Source: Arthrobacter citreus (GTDB taxonomy: Bacteria; Bacillota; Bacilli; Bacillales; Bacillaceae_G). From it: DNA of 64,000 bases. How positions within the stretch are numbered: position 1 is the stretch's first letter; every line of letters starts with the position of its first letter. The stretch spans positions 1,302,001 to 1,366,000 of the forward strand of contig CP053688.1 of assembly GCA_013200995.1 (NCBI GenBank). The letters are read 5' to 3'. Both the position numbers and the translations under genes were made by a program. The notes under the pieces were generated by a model. It made no database searches and was not told the DNA's origin. It saw nothing but the letters and a program-made list of their open reading frames with translations. This document shows, piece by piece, positions 47,391 to 56,606 of this stretch.

Positions 47391-49013
47391 TTACATTTTG
47401 TATAAAGATTCTACTTGCTTTTGTAAATCTTTATTTTCTAAGAACTCATCATACGTACACTCTTTATCAACTAAACCGTTTGGTGTTACTTCAATGATAC
47501 GGTTTGCAATTGTTTGAATGAACTGATGGTCATGTGATGTAAATAATGCAGTACCTTTGAATGCAATTAAACCATTATTTAATGCTGTAATTGACTCTAA
47601 GTCTAAATGGTTAGTCGGATCATCTAATACTAATACGTTCGCTCCACTTAACATCATTTTTGAAAGCATACAACGAACTTTTTCTCCCCCAGAAAGTACA
47701 GAAGCTTTTTTCATTACTTCTTCTCCTGAGAATAGCATGCGTCCTAAAAATCCTCGTAAGAAGCTTTCAGACTCATCTTGTGGAGAGAATTGACGTAACC
47801 ATTCGATTAAGTTCATATCACTTTTTTCAAAGAACTCAGAGTTATCTTTAGGGAAGAATGCTTGTGAAGTTGTTACACCCCATTTAAATGAACCAGAATC
47901 CGCCTCAATTTCACCCATTAAAATTTTAAATAAAGTTGAAATTGCAACATCGTTTTTACCAACAAAAGCAATTTTATCACCTTTATTTACTGTAAATCGT
48001 ACATTATCTAATACTTTTTCGCCATCAACTGTTTTTGAAATTCCTTCAACTGTTAATAAATCATTTCCAACTTCTCTCTCAGGCGTAAATCCAACGAATG
48101 GATAACGACGAGATGAAGGTCTGATGTCATCAAGAGTAATTTTATCTAAAAGTTTTTTACGTGAAGTAGCTTGTTTTGCTTTTGAAGCATTTGAGCTAAA
48201 TCGTGCAATGAATCCTTGAAGTTCTTTAATTTTCTCTTCTTTTTTCTTATTAGCATCAGACATTAATCTTTGAGCCAATTGACTTGATTCATACCAGAAA
48301 TCATAGTTACCAACATAAAGTTGAATTTTACCGAAATCTAAATCAGCCATATGTGTACAAACTTGATTTAAGAAGTGACGGTCATGTGATACTACGATAA
48401 CTGTGTTTTCAAAGTTAATTAAGAAGTTTTCTAACCATTGAACAGCTTTAAGATCTAAGTTATTCGTAGGCTCATCTAGTAAAAGAATATCTGGTTGACC
48501 AAATAATGCTTGAGCAAGTAAAACTTTTACTTTTTCTCCAGCTTGTAATTCGCCCATTTTTTTATAATGTAAGTCTTCAGTAATGCCTAGACCTTTTAAT
48601 AAAATCGCAGCTTCTGATTCAGCTTCCCAACCATTTAACTCTGCAAACTCACCTTCAAGTTCTGCAGCTTTCATGCCGTCTTCTTCAGTGAAGTCTTCCT
48701 TCATATAGATTGCATCTTTTTCTTTCATTACTTCGAATAAACGAGTATGACCCATAATAACAGTTTGAAGAACTTCAAACTCTTCATATTCAAATTGGTT
48801 TTGTTTTAATACTGCAAGACGCTCACCTGGTGTTACAATTACATCGCCTGTTGAAGGCTCGATATCACCAGATAAAATTTTAATAAAAGTAGATTTACCC
48901 GCACCGTTCGCACCAATTAAACCGTAACAGTTGCCTGGCGTAAATTTTATATTAACATCATCAAATAATTTTCTGTCCGCAAAACGCAAACTAACATTAG
49001 AAACTGTAATCAT
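47391..49013 (-). CDS. ykpA: ABC-F ATPase, YkpA/YbiT type
   Basis: 540 residues, two ATPase domains with the ABC-F linker (about residues 240-310) and no membrane part; such proteins act on the ribosome. NBD1 has Walker A GANGAGKST (34-42) and Walker B LLLDEPTN (177-184), but a degenerate signature LQAGEK (156-161). NBD2 has the signature LSGGE (440-444), but a degenerate Walker A GKNDVAIST (352-360, no Lys) and Asp for the catalytic Glu (LVLDDPTNHLD, D465). One composite site should work and the other should not. Length and sequence match YkpA of bacilli. Confidence 0.92.
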   Translation of the reverse strand: MITVSNVSLRFADRKLFDDVNIKFTPGNCYGLIGANGAGKSTFIKILSGDIEPSTGDVIVTPGERLAVLKQNQFEYEEFEVLQTVIMGHTRLFEVMKEKDAIYMKEDFTEEDGMKAAELEGEFAELNGWEAESEAAILLKGLGITEDLHYKKMGELQAGEKVKVLLAQALFGQPDILLLDEPTNNLDLKAVQWLENFLINFENTVIVVSHDRHFLNQVCTHMADLDFGKIQLYVGNYDFWYESSQLAQRLMSDANKKKEEKIKELQGFIARFSSNASKAKQATSRKKLLDKITLDDIRPSSRRYPFVGFTPEREVGNDLLTVEGISKTVDGEKVLDNVRFTVNKGDKIAFVGKNDVAISTLFKILMGEIEADSGSFKWGVTTSQAFFPKDNSEFFEKSDMNLIEWLRQFSPQDESESFLRGFLGRMLFSGEEVMKKASVLSGGEKVRCMLSKMMLSGANVLVLDDPTNHLDLESITALNNGLIAFKGTALFTSHDHQFIQTIANRIIEVTPNGLVDKECTYDEFLENKDLQKQVESLYKM

Positions 49014-49137
49014 ATTAATTTTATTCCTCCAACTCTTTTGCTCTACTCTTTACAATACCATATTTTAATAAGAAATTAAATTTTTTCTGAAATAATTTCT
49101 AAAACAATATCCTTTTTTTACTAAAAACATACATTTA

Positions 49138-49776
49138 TTAATTTTTCATCTCTTTCTTAAAAGCGATATATGAATAAATTGTCGGGACCCCGACTAATAA
49201 AATAATCAATGGAATCACAACCATTCCCTTGTTGCTCACCGGCATCAAATAAAGCAATAAGAAACATAGTCCAATGATCATAAATAATCTTCCACTAACG
49301 CGATGTGTTTTTTTCCAAACATTTTCGCTACTTAATGTCCACGGTGTACGGACACCTATAAAATAATTTGAACGAACATGTGGCATATAATTTCCAAGAA
49401 ACATAAACAAAAATCCAATAAATAAAAAGCTCATCTGCCCAATATGAATGTTATAACCTAAACCATAAAATAAAACACTCATATTAATTAAAAAGAAAAT
49501 AAATAAGATTCCTGTTGCCATAAAGGATAGGCTTCTTTGGAAAAATTTATAATTCTCTTTTCTAGGATCAATCTTTGGTGTAAAAACTGGTAATAAATAA
49601 ACAAAAATCATAATGACATGCAACTCAATAAATGTTTGTATTTTCGAATCGTAATTATTAACATGACCTGAAAAATCCCAATGAACAGGAAGTTGACTTG
49701 GTAGATCATGAAAGTTAACGATCCATAATACTAGTGAACAAATAAATAGTAAAATTGCTATTATATGCTTTTTCAA
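49138..49776 (-). CDS. sdpI: SdpI-like membrane immunity/signalling protein
   Basis: 212 residues with six membrane helices. The N-terminal DUF1648-like motif LPSQLPVHWDFSGHVNNYDS and the SdpI-type segment FIGVRTPWTLSSENVWKKTHR are diagnostic. In B. subtilis SdpI protects against the SdpC toxin and recruits the repressor SdpR to the membrane. Here it follows an sdpR-like gene by 17 bases, but no sdpABC toxin genes are present in the window. Confidence 0.88.
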   Translation of the reverse strand: MKKHIIAILLFICSLVLWIVNFHDLPSQLPVHWDFSGHVNNYDSKIQTFIELHVIMIFVYLLPVFTPKIDPRKENYKFFQRSLSFMATGILFIFFLINMSVLFYGLGYNIHIGQMSFLFIGFLFMFLGNYMPHVRSNYFIGVRTPWTLSSENVWKKTHRVSGRLFMIIGLCFLLLYLMPVSNKGMVVIPLIILLVGVPTIYSYIAFKKEMKN

Positions 49777-49793
49777 GATAAGTCTCCTCCCAT

Positions 49794-50051
49794 TTATTTT
49801 TCTTTAAAACTATACGCCCAACTAATAATTTCTTGAAAAACTGTCATATTTAAAGAATAGATAATAAACTGCCCTTTCTTTTCATCTTGAATTAACTGAG
49901 CTGACTTTAATATTTTAAGATGTTGAGAAATGCTTGGTTTTGACATATCGAATTGTTCTGAGATTTCTCCGGCAGTTAAATCGTTCTCTTTTAATAAATC
50001 TAAAATTTTCCTTCGCGTTGGATCCGAAAGTGCTTTAAATAGTTCATTCAC
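49794..50051 (-). CDS. sdpR: ArsR-family repressor, SdpR-like
   Basis: 85 residues of winged helix: LSDPTRRKILDLLKEN, then the recognition helix region MSKPSISQHLKILK. No metal-binding Cys is seen, as in SdpR. It is co-transcribed with the SdpI-like gene. A 32-bp perfect palindrome 20 bases before its start is the likely operator, giving autorepression. GAGGTG precedes the ATG at 50051. Confidence 0.9.
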   Translation of the reverse strand: MNELFKALSDPTRRKILDLLKENDLTAGEISEQFDMSKPSISQHLKILKSAQLIQDEKKGQFIIYSLNMTVFQEIISWAYSFKEK

Positions 50052-50071
50052 ATTTCACACCTCAAATAAGA

Positions 50072-50103
50072 TTTAGTATTTAGTTAATTAACTAAATACT
50101 AAA
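50072..50103. promoter_or_regulatory. 32-bp perfect palindrome, probable SdpR-like operator
   Basis: Arms TTTAGTATTTAGTTAA (50072-50087) and TTAACTAAATACTAAA (50088-50103) meet without a spacer; AGA/TCT extend it after a one-base slip. It begins 20 bases upstream of the repressor start. AT-only arms with no T run downstream argue for protein binding rather than termination. Confidence 0.8.
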
Positions 50104-50209
50104 ATCTATTTATGCAATTGTCAATTATGCTAAAATTAGAACTATATTATTTTTAGTTTTTAAATAGTTTCTATATAAAATAAGAAATTAAAAGATTAGA
50201 GGGTTTAAA

Positions 50210-51394
50210 ATGGCAAATAAACTATATTATGAACAACCAACATTAAAAAATTGGATGACTAAAATTACAGAAATTAAAGAAGTTGATTCATTATTTCATA
50301 TTAAGCTTGAGGATTCTGCATTTTATCCTGAGGGCGGTGGGCAACCTTCAGACTTCGGTACAATTGATGGAATTGAAATTGTTGAATTATTAGAGGATCA
50401 TGAGGAAGTTATCCATGTTTTAAAAGAAAAACCAACTAAACTGGAAGTAAATTGTGAAATAAATTGGGATCGCAGAATTGATCATATGCAACATCATAGT
50501 GGCCAGCATATACTTTCTGCTACAATTATCAAATTATTTGATATCCCTACAGTTAGTTTTCATTTAGGAAAAGAGACCGTTACGATTGATTTAGATACTC
50601 CTTCTCTTTCTGCTGATCAATTAACTAAAATTGAACGAGCAGTTTATGAAAAGATTCTGGCTAACGATGAAATTAAAACCTACTTTGTTAATAAAGATGA
50701 ATTAAACTCGCTTCAGTTACGCAAATTGCCTAAGGTTGAAGAGAACATAAGAATTGTTGAGATTCTACATACCGATTTATCTGCATGCTGTGGTACTCAC
50801 GTAAAGCAAACTGGTGAAATTGGCTTAATAAAACTAATTAAGACTGAGAAAGTTAGACAAACAACACGACTTCATTTTAAATGCGGCTTCAGAGCACTAG
50901 AAGAAATTCAAAAAACTAGTAAAACAATAACAAATATTAATCAATTATTGAATTCACATTCTGAAATCTTAGTCGATAAAGTTGAGCAAACGATTAACGA
51001 ACTAAAAGAAGCACAAAAAGAAATCGAAAAAATGAAAGCAACTATTTTTGAGTCAATTTCTAATGAGCTACTATTAAGTGCAACAAATGATATCGTCATT
51101 AAATCCTTTACAGAAGAATCGGTAAAAGACTTACAAATACTTGCAAAAGCAATCCAAGCTAAAAAACCTTCATTACTTGTTTTTTCAAGCGAAAAAGAAA
51201 ATAAATTGTTAGTAATAAATCAGCTTAAAAATGAGATTCATTGTGGAGAGCTAATCAAAAATTTACTAAAACAAGTTGAGGGTAAAGGTGGCGGCGGTGC
51301 TCAACAAGCACAAGCAACATTTGAGACTTCAATTCAATTAAATGAAGCAGAAAATTTACTAAAAAGTACTCTTTATCAACAAGTAAACGCATAA
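50210..51394 (+). CDS. Alanyl-tRNA editing protein (AlaX-L type)
   Basis: 394 residues. It hydrolyses mischarged Ser- or Gly-tRNA(Ala) in trans. The editing domain resembles AlaRS: FYPEGGGQPSD, the zinc ligands HHSGQHILSA and CCGTHV. A coiled-coil and a DHHA1-like C-terminal domain follow, with the Gly-rich GKGGGGAQQAQA. No alanyl-activation domain is present, so it is the long free-standing form. It is a single gene with its own terminator, divergent from the sdpRI pair. Confidence 0.93.
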   Translation: MANKLYYEQPTLKNWMTKITEIKEVDSLFHIKLEDSAFYPEGGGQPSDFGTIDGIEIVELLEDHEEVIHVLKEKPTKLEVNCEINWDRRIDHMQHHSGQHILSATIIKLFDIPTVSFHLGKETVTIDLDTPSLSADQLTKIERAVYEKILANDEIKTYFVNKDELNSLQLRKLPKVEENIRIVEILHTDLSACCGTHVKQTGEIGLIKLIKTEKVRQTTRLHFKCGFRALEEIQKTSKTITNINQLLNSHSEILVDKVEQTINELKEAQKEIEKMKATIFESISNELLLSATNDIVIKSFTEESVKDLQILAKAIQAKKPSLLVFSSEKENKLLVINQLKNEIHCGELIKNLLKQVEGKGGGGAQQAQATFETSIQLNEAENLLKSTLYQQVNA

Positions 51395-51404
51395 GTGAGA
51401 TTTT

Positions 51405-51435
51405 AAGTAGAAGTAATCGCTTCTACTTTTTTATT
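51405..51435 (+). terminator. Terminator of the AlaX gene
   Basis: AAGTAGAAG TAATCG CTTCTACTT followed by T-rich sequence. Confidence 0.82.
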
Positions 51436-51525
51436 TTTATTTAGATTTTACATAGTCTTTTTATACTATTGATGCGATAATAGATTTTGTCGAATAATAT
51501 TTAGGGTAGATGGGGAGAAATTTAT

Positions 51526-52749
51526 ATGTGGAAAAACCGCAACGTTTGGATCGTGTTGTTCGGTGAATTTGGGGCTGGTATAGGTCTTTGGTTCGGAATA
51601 ATCGGAAATTTAGAATTTATGCAAAAACATGTACCTTCTGATTTTTTTAAATCGTTAATTTTATTTTTCGGTTTATTAGCGGGAGTATTAGTTGGTCCAT
51701 TGTCAGGTCGTTTAATTGATCAATTTTCAAAGAAAAAGATTTTATTAATTAGTGGATTAGGTCGCACTTTAAGTGTCATTCTTATGTTTTTTGCATTAAA
51801 GTATGAAAGCATTATTTTCATGGTTTTATTTTTAATAATGCTACAAATTTCTGCTGCTTTTTATTTCCCAGCGCTTCAAGCGGTTATTCCAATGATTGTG
51901 AAAAACGAACAATTATTGACACTAAATGGGGTTCATATGAATATTTCTACAATTTCTAGAATAGCTGGAACGTCAATTGGTGGGGTTTTAGTTGTATCTA
52001 CTAGTTTATCAAATATGTACGGAATGAGCATGATCGCCTACGCATTTTTATTTTTAATGACCTTCTTTTTACGAATTGAAGAACCAAATATTAAACCAAT
52101 AAATGTGAAAAAGCACAAAAAATCGAAAGAAGATAAAGGATTTTCAGAAGTATTTGCACTTATTAGAAAAAGTCCAACAATATTAAATTTATTTATTTTG
52201 AATCTGATTCCGGTTTTATTCCTTGGTGGATTTAATTTAATTGTAATTGAAATAAGTGATCTTCAGCATGACCCTTCAATTAAGAGCCTTATCTATACAA
52301 CTGAAGGTATCTCTTTCATGATTGGTGCATTTGTTATTAAGCGCTTAACAAAAAAATTCACGAATAAACAGCTATTGTACTTTTCAACATTTTTAGTAGC
52401 CTTTGCACAACTTACACTATTTTTTGCGAATCACCATTATTTAACACTGATCTCATTTGCAATTTTTGGATTTTCAGTTGGTTGTTTCTTTCCTGTTTGT
52501 TCAACAGTATTCCAAACTTCAATTGATAAATCCTATCATGGTCGACTTTTCTCATTTAGGAGTATGTATGACCGAGTAACATTTCAAATTGTACTTTTAG
52601 GCACTGGTTTATTTTTAGATACGATTGGTTTACGCTATATGGTTTTAATTTTTGGAACTATTTCGTTAATCATACTTACTAGATTATTATATGTTGAGAA
52701 AAAATCTAAAACTGAATTTATTAATAAGGACCAAAAAATATCTGTGTAA
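51526..52749 (+). CDS. MFS transporter, about 12 helices
   Basis: 407 residues with twelve hydrophobic segments. The loop GPLSGRLIDQFSKKKILLISG corresponds to MFS motif A. Members of this branch are mostly drug or macrolide-type exporters (MefA/YfmI-like), but the substrate is unknown. GGGGAGA precedes the ATG. It ends at a strong terminator. Confidence 0.88.
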   Translation: MWKNRNVWIVLFGEFGAGIGLWFGIIGNLEFMQKHVPSDFFKSLILFFGLLAGVLVGPLSGRLIDQFSKKKILLISGLGRTLSVILMFFALKYESIIFMVLFLIMLQISAAFYFPALQAVIPMIVKNEQLLTLNGVHMNISTISRIAGTSIGGVLVVSTSLSNMYGMSMIAYAFLFLMTFFLRIEEPNIKPINVKKHKKSKEDKGFSEVFALIRKSPTILNLFILNLIPVLFLGGFNLIVIEISDLQHDPSIKSLIYTTEGISFMIGAFVIKRLTKKFTNKQLLYFSTFLVAFAQLTLFFANHHYLTLISFAIFGFSVGCFFPVCSTVFQTSIDKSYHGRLFSFRSMYDRVTFQIVLLGTGLFLDTIGLRYMVLIFGTISLIILTRLLYVEKKSKTEFINKDQKISV

Positions 52750-52752
52750 TTG

Positions 52753-52791
52753 AAAAAAGTATGAATTCAAGTTGAATTCATACTTTTTTTT
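52753..52791. terminator. Bidirectional terminator
   Basis: AAAAAAGTATGAATTCAA and TTGAATTCATACTTTTTT, a long perfect stem between the convergent MFS and SUKH-like genes. Confidence 0.92.
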
Positions 52792-53089
52792 AATATCCAT
52801 ATGTGGCTAAAAATTCATTCACGCTTGAATACAAAGTCACTACTTCCCACTTTCGTTCATATTCATAGGCTGTACAAACTTCCCCTGATTCTTCGTTTAT
52901 ATAAATGACATCATCAGTTTCATCGTCGAAACCGATTATTAACCAATTATCATTCCATTGTATTTTTTTACTTAAGTCTTTTTTTGCTTCACTTACATCT
53001 TCTTCTTTAATAAAATAAATTGTCATATTTTCATTAGAAACTTCATCTATGCCAAGTCCTTTAATTCTTGAATACCATTCGTTTTGCAT
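52790..53089 (-). CDS. Small SUKH/SMI1-KNR4-like protein
   Basis: 99 residues, acidic. WLIIGFDDETDDVIYINEESGEVCTAYE, followed by WEVVTLYSSVNEFLATYG, looks like the C-terminal half of SUKH (SMI1/KNR4) proteins: a GfGDDGDxIxxD-type turn and a final SFxEFL helix. Full SUKH domains are about 130 residues, so this is short. SUKH proteins often serve as immunity factors, but no toxin gene is visible here. Identification is moderate. Confidence 0.6.
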   Translation of the reverse strand: MQNEWYSRIKGLGIDEVSNENMTIYFIKEEDVSEAKKDLSKKIQWNDNWLIIGFDDETDDVIYINEESGEVCTAYEYERKWEVVTLYSSVNEFLATYGY

Positions 53090-53105
53090 TTTTACTCCTC
53101 TTTTC

Positions 53106-53145
53106 CAAAAAAGAAAGCCTGTATCAACAAAGTGATAACAGGCTA
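53106..53145 (-). terminator. Terminator of the 33-residue peptide gene
   Basis: AGCCTGTTATCA CTTTGT TGATACAGGCT on the minus strand with a one-base bulge, followed by TTCTTTTTT. Confidence 0.8.
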
Positions 53146-53151
53146 ACTGTT

Positions 53152-53253
53152 TTACTTTTGTGCTTTTTTTGATTCAGATAAATTTGACTTATCTTCATAG
53201 TTCGGTTGTTTTTGACTTGAGTTATTTTTTCTTCCACCATTCCCACGACCCAT
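53152..53253 (-). CDS. 33-residue basic hydrophilic peptide
   Basis: MGRGNGGRKNNSSQK and QPNYEDKSNLSESKKAQK: 33 residues, no hydrophobic core, net positive. AAGGAGGCG sits eight bases before the ATG, and a terminator follows the stop by seven bases. It could be a minor small spore protein or an RNA/DNA-binding peptide; I do not recognise the family. It follows the DUF1294 gene on the same strand. Confidence 0.65.
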   Translation of the reverse strand: MGRGNGGRKNNSSQKQPNYEDKSNLSESKKAQK

Positions 53254-53319
53254 TTCATTCGCCTCCTTAAATTGTCATAAAAATATTTTATACAAATTAA
53301 AGAGGACTATCCCATGAAA

Positions 53320-53580
53320 TTAAAGTAAGAAAAAATAGATAACAAATTGAATAAATAGGATAATCCAATAACCGAAAACAAATTTTGGATGTTTTGTTTT
53401 ATGCCTAAAATAATACATCCCTAATATTGAACCGATTGAGCCTCCTATAATAGCAAATAAAAATAAAATACGTTCAGGAATTCGCCACGCTTTTCTTTTT
53501 GCCCTAGATTTATCGATACCCATGATCGCAAATGAAACGATGCTAACTATTACTAAATAAAAATTAAAATACCCTACCAT
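53320..53580 (-). CDS. DUF1294 membrane protein
   Basis: 86 residues with three to four membrane helices and the complete family pattern: GIDKSRAKRKAWRIPE, then GGSIGSILGMYYFRHKTKHPKF. Function unknown. It follows ybaK by 21 bases and is probably in the same operon as rarD and the upstream MFS gene. Confidence 0.9.
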   Translation of the reverse strand: MVGYFNFYLVIVSIVSFAIMGIDKSRAKRKAWRIPERILFLFAIIGGSIGSILGMYYFRHKTKHPKFVFGYWIILFIQFVIYFFLL

Positions 53581-53601
53581 ATGGACCTCTCAAACCCACG
53601 T

Positions 53602-54078
53602 TTATTTTGAAATTTTTGCTGTTTTGCTACGGGTTGTTTGTATTAAATCATTTACATTCAGTTGGAGTTGTATACCTATTTTTCCTCCACTAACAATAAT
53701 CTCTTCTATTTTATTAGCAGATTCCTCAATAAATGTAGTGTATTGCTTCTTCATTCCTATTGGTGAGCAACCACCTCGAACATATCCTGTATTAGGTAAA
53801 AGATCCTTAACCGGTAATAATTCTACTTTCTTTTCTCCAGCAGCCTTTGCAGCTAATTTTAAATCCAATTCTTTTTCAACTGGAATGACAAATACATAGA
53901 TTGCTTTCGATTGACTAATTGAAACAAGTGTTTTATAAACTAATTCTGGATCTTTATTTATTTTATTAGCAACTGAAACACCGTCAATCTTGCCATCATT
54001 CGATTCGTAATTTAACGTTGTATAATTTACTCTTTTGGAATCTAAAATTCTCATTGCATTCGTTTTACTTATTGCCAT
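53602..54078 (-). CDS. ybaK: Cys-tRNA(Pro)/Cys-tRNA(Cys) deacylase
   Basis: 158 residues from the ATG at 54078, preceded by AAAGGAG; the start at 54093 would lie before that site. YbaK/EbsC family: it clears cysteine wrongly attached to tRNA(Pro). The conserved Lys in DPELVYKTLVS and the GYVRGGCSPIGMKK loop are present. It is in the MFS-rarD-ybaK-DUF1294 run. Confidence 0.92.
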   Translation of the reverse strand: MAISKTNAMRILDSKRVNYTTLNYESNDGKIDGVSVANKINKDPELVYKTLVSISQSKAIYVFVIPVEKELDLKLAAKAAGEKKVELLPVKDLLPNTGYVRGGCSPIGMKKQYTTFIEESANKIEEIIVSGGKIGIQLQLNVNDLIQTTRSKTAKISK

Positions 54079-54108
54079 TTTTACTCCTTTCAAAGCTTCA
54101 ACATAATT

Positions 54109-55044
54109 TTAAGCAGATATTGATTGCTTCTTATTTCGTTTTTTAAGCTTTTGTTCAATTGATTTCATAAACGGCGTAGTTGACACAGCAAATACGATAC
54201 ATGCTAGCCAAATAAATGAAAATGATACAAAATCTTTCTTTGAAAAACTTTCATTATATAATAAAACCCCTATTATTAAACTAATCGTTGGCGAGATAAA
54301 TTGCAAAAATCCAACATAAGTATACGGGATCATTTGTGCAGCTTTCCCGAAAAATAATAATGGAATGATTGTTACTAAACCTGCACCTACTATTAATAAT
54401 TGCTCGGCTGGGGCACTATGAATCAGTCCCGCCTGTCCTTTATATGTTAGATATCCAAAGTAAAATAAGGCAACAGGAAAAACTAATAGTGTTTCAATTG
54501 TAAGACTTAAAAAAGCATCGATATTAAGGATTTTCTTCAATAATCCATAAAATGCAAAAGTTAAGGATAAAACGATCGCAATGATTGGTAAAGTCCCTGA
54601 CATAATTGTTAAATACGCAACTCCAATTGTTGCTAAGCAAACTGACACAATTTGCCAAATTGTTAATGACTCTTTTAATACGATTACACCAAGTATAATA
54701 CTAACTAATGGATTAATATAATAGCCTAAACTCGCATCAAGAATATGATTTGAATTGACAGCCCAAATATAAATTAACCAATTTGAACTAATTAATAATG
54801 AAATAGCAATCATTGAAACTAATACTTTTTTATTACTTACAACTTGTTTCCAAGTAATTTTAAACTGTTTTAATTTTTTTGTAAGAAGAATGAAAAGTAG
54901 TAAAGTTACAAAAGACCATATAATACGATGTGTTAATATTTCAAAAGGTGAAATATCTTGAATTAGTTTCCAATAAATTGGTAATACTCCCCAAACCACG
55001 TATGCAAGTACACCGTACAAAATCCCTTTAAGTGTGTTGTTCAT
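54109..55044 (-). CDS. rarD: RarD-type EamA-family transporter
   Basis: 311 residues, ten membrane helices in two EamA repeats. GVLAYVVWGVLPIYWKLIQ, FEILTHRIIWSF, NSNHILDASLGYYINPLVS and the QFISPTISLIIGVLLYNES end are characteristic of RarD. It is a presumed exporter; substrate unknown. It lies 24 bases after the MFS gene and 30 before ybaK. Confidence 0.9.
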   Translation of the reverse strand: MNNTLKGILYGVLAYVVWGVLPIYWKLIQDISPFEILTHRIIWSFVTLLLFILLTKKLKQFKITWKQVVSNKKVLVSMIAISLLISSNWLIYIWAVNSNHILDASLGYYINPLVSIILGVIVLKESLTIWQIVSVCLATIGVAYLTIMSGTLPIIAIVLSLTFAFYGLLKKILNIDAFLSLTIETLLVFPVALFYFGYLTYKGQAGLIHSAPAEQLLIVGAGLVTIIPLLFFGKAAQMIPYTYVGFLQFISPTISLIIGVLLYNESFSKKDFVSFSFIWLACIVFAVSTTPFMKSIEQKLKKRNKKQSISA

Positions 55045-55068
55045 TCTCTCCCAGCTTTCTATTCATTA

Positions 55069-56508
55069 TTAATGTGCTATATCAACCTTTTTTTCTTCTG
55101 ATTGCTCAGACGGTAGAAAAAAGACAAAAATAAACGTAATGATACTAAAGACCACCATAAATAAAGTAATGATTTCAAAACCAGCTGTTACTGCTTTAAC
55201 TGTTGATAAATGATTGATTTGATTTTGAGCACCTAAAACTAATTTATGGCCATTCAATACTTCGGATGTCTTTATCGTAAAAATGGTACCTAAAACAGCA
55301 ACCGAGATTGTCTGAGAAAAAGTATTTAAAAATGAATTTGCAGCAATTGCAATACCCCTTTGATTCATTTCTACTGCAGAAGAAATAAGAATCATATAGA
55401 TTGGAAAGGATAATCCAAAGCCTAGGCCTAAAAATGCATTAAATGGATAAAGCAATACTTTTGAATCATGGTAAATGTTCATCCCTAATGCACCAATTAT
55501 ACATAAAAAAGCACCTAATAAGATGATACTCTTTGCTTTCATTTTTTTAATTAAACGACCTGATAAAAATGAACCTAATGTCCAAGCGAATGAAAGTGGA
55601 ATTAACATTAAACCAGATTCCGTTGCACTTAGTCCAAACACACTTTGATTATAAACGGGTAAATATACTTCGATCGATATTAGAAGAGCGTGTGCAATAA
55701 ACATTGCTGCATATGTAACGACTAAATTTCGGATTTTGAAAAGAGAAAGTGGTAATAATGGTTCCTTAGCTCTTGTTTCAACAAATAGAAATAATGCAAA
55801 TAAAATAATGGCAAATACAAATAGAAAAATAAGATTTGGAGAAGTCCAGTTATGTTGCTCTCCGCCTACTACTAAAGCATATAAAGCAGATAAAGTACTT
55901 AAGATAAAAAGTATTGATCCTAAATAATCTATCGAAATAGCATTTTTACGCTCAATTTTTTGATGATAATATTTCCAAAATAGAATAGTAGAAATGATAC
56001 CAAATGGAAAATTAATAAAAAAGATATAACGCCAAGAAATGAAGTCTACGAAAAAGCCTCCTACTAACGGCCCAATTACACTTGAAACTGCCCACACTGC
56101 GCTAATATACCCTTGAACTTTAGCTCGTTCCTGATAAGGATACAGATCGCTTATTACTGTCATCGTTAAAGGTAATGCAGCTCCTGCACCTAGCCCTTGA
56201 ATTGTGCGAAATAAAATTAATTGCCCCATATTTTGCGAAAAACCACATAATACTGAACCAAAAATAAATAGAATAATTCCAAACATTAATAAATTTTTAC
56301 GACCAAATAAATCCGATAGCTTCCCATAAATCGGTGTCGTAACAGTCATTGCCAACATATAAGCCGCAAAAATCCAACTCATCAGCTTAACACCAGATAA
56401 TTCTGTCGTAATGGTTGGTGTAGCCGTTGTAATTATTGTCCCTTCAATAGCAGACAAAGTAACAGCTACAAGCAACCCAATTGTTACCAACTTCCGATTG
56501 GTTTCCAT
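55069..56508 (-). CDS. MFS drug:H+ antiporter, DHA2 (EmrB/QacA) type
   Basis: 479 residues with about 14 membrane helices. Motif A is in YGKLSDLFGRKNLLMFG, and motif C-like GPLVGGFFVDFISWRYIFFIN is typical of the 14-helix drug efflux group. The promoter of the four-gene run MFS-rarD-ybaK-DUF1294 should lie just upstream. GGGGGTA precedes the ATG. Substrate unknown. Confidence 0.9.
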   Translation of the reverse strand: METNRKLVTIGLLVAVTLSAIEGTIITTATPTITTELSGVKLMSWIFAAYMLAMTVTTPIYGKLSDLFGRKNLLMFGIILFIFGSVLCGFSQNMGQLILFRTIQGLGAGAALPLTMTVISDLYPYQERAKVQGYISAVWAVSSVIGPLVGGFFVDFISWRYIFFINFPFGIISTILFWKYYHQKIERKNAISIDYLGSILFILSTLSALYALVVGGEQHNWTSPNLIFLFVFAIILFALFLFVETRAKEPLLPLSLFKIRNLVVTYAAMFIAHALLISIEVYLPVYNQSVFGLSATESGLMLIPLSFAWTLGSFLSGRLIKKMKAKSIILLGAFLCIIGALGMNIYHDSKVLLYPFNAFLGLGFGLSFPIYMILISSAVEMNQRGIAIAANSFLNTFSQTISVAVLGTIFTIKTSEVLNGHKLVLGAQNQINHLSTVKAVTAGFEIITLFMVVFSIITFIFVFFLPSEQSEEKKVDIAH

Positions 56509-56565
56509 AATATACCCCCGTTCTAAAGCAGTGATCAGAAAAGCCCTTTCCCAATACTGCCTTAA

Positions 56566-56602
56566 AAATAATAGAAGCTCTAATGGAGCTTCTATTATTT
56601 CT
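56566..56602 (-). terminator. Terminator of msrA
   Basis: AAATAATAGAAGCTC and GAGCTTCTATTATTT are perfect arms, directly after the msrA stop. Confidence 0.9.
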
Positions 56603-56606
56603 TAGC

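Noticed and set aside
52790..53253. Toxin-immunity locus around the SUKH-like protein
   Set aside because: No polymorphic toxin or secretion gene is adjacent; the flanking genes are housekeeping or transport.
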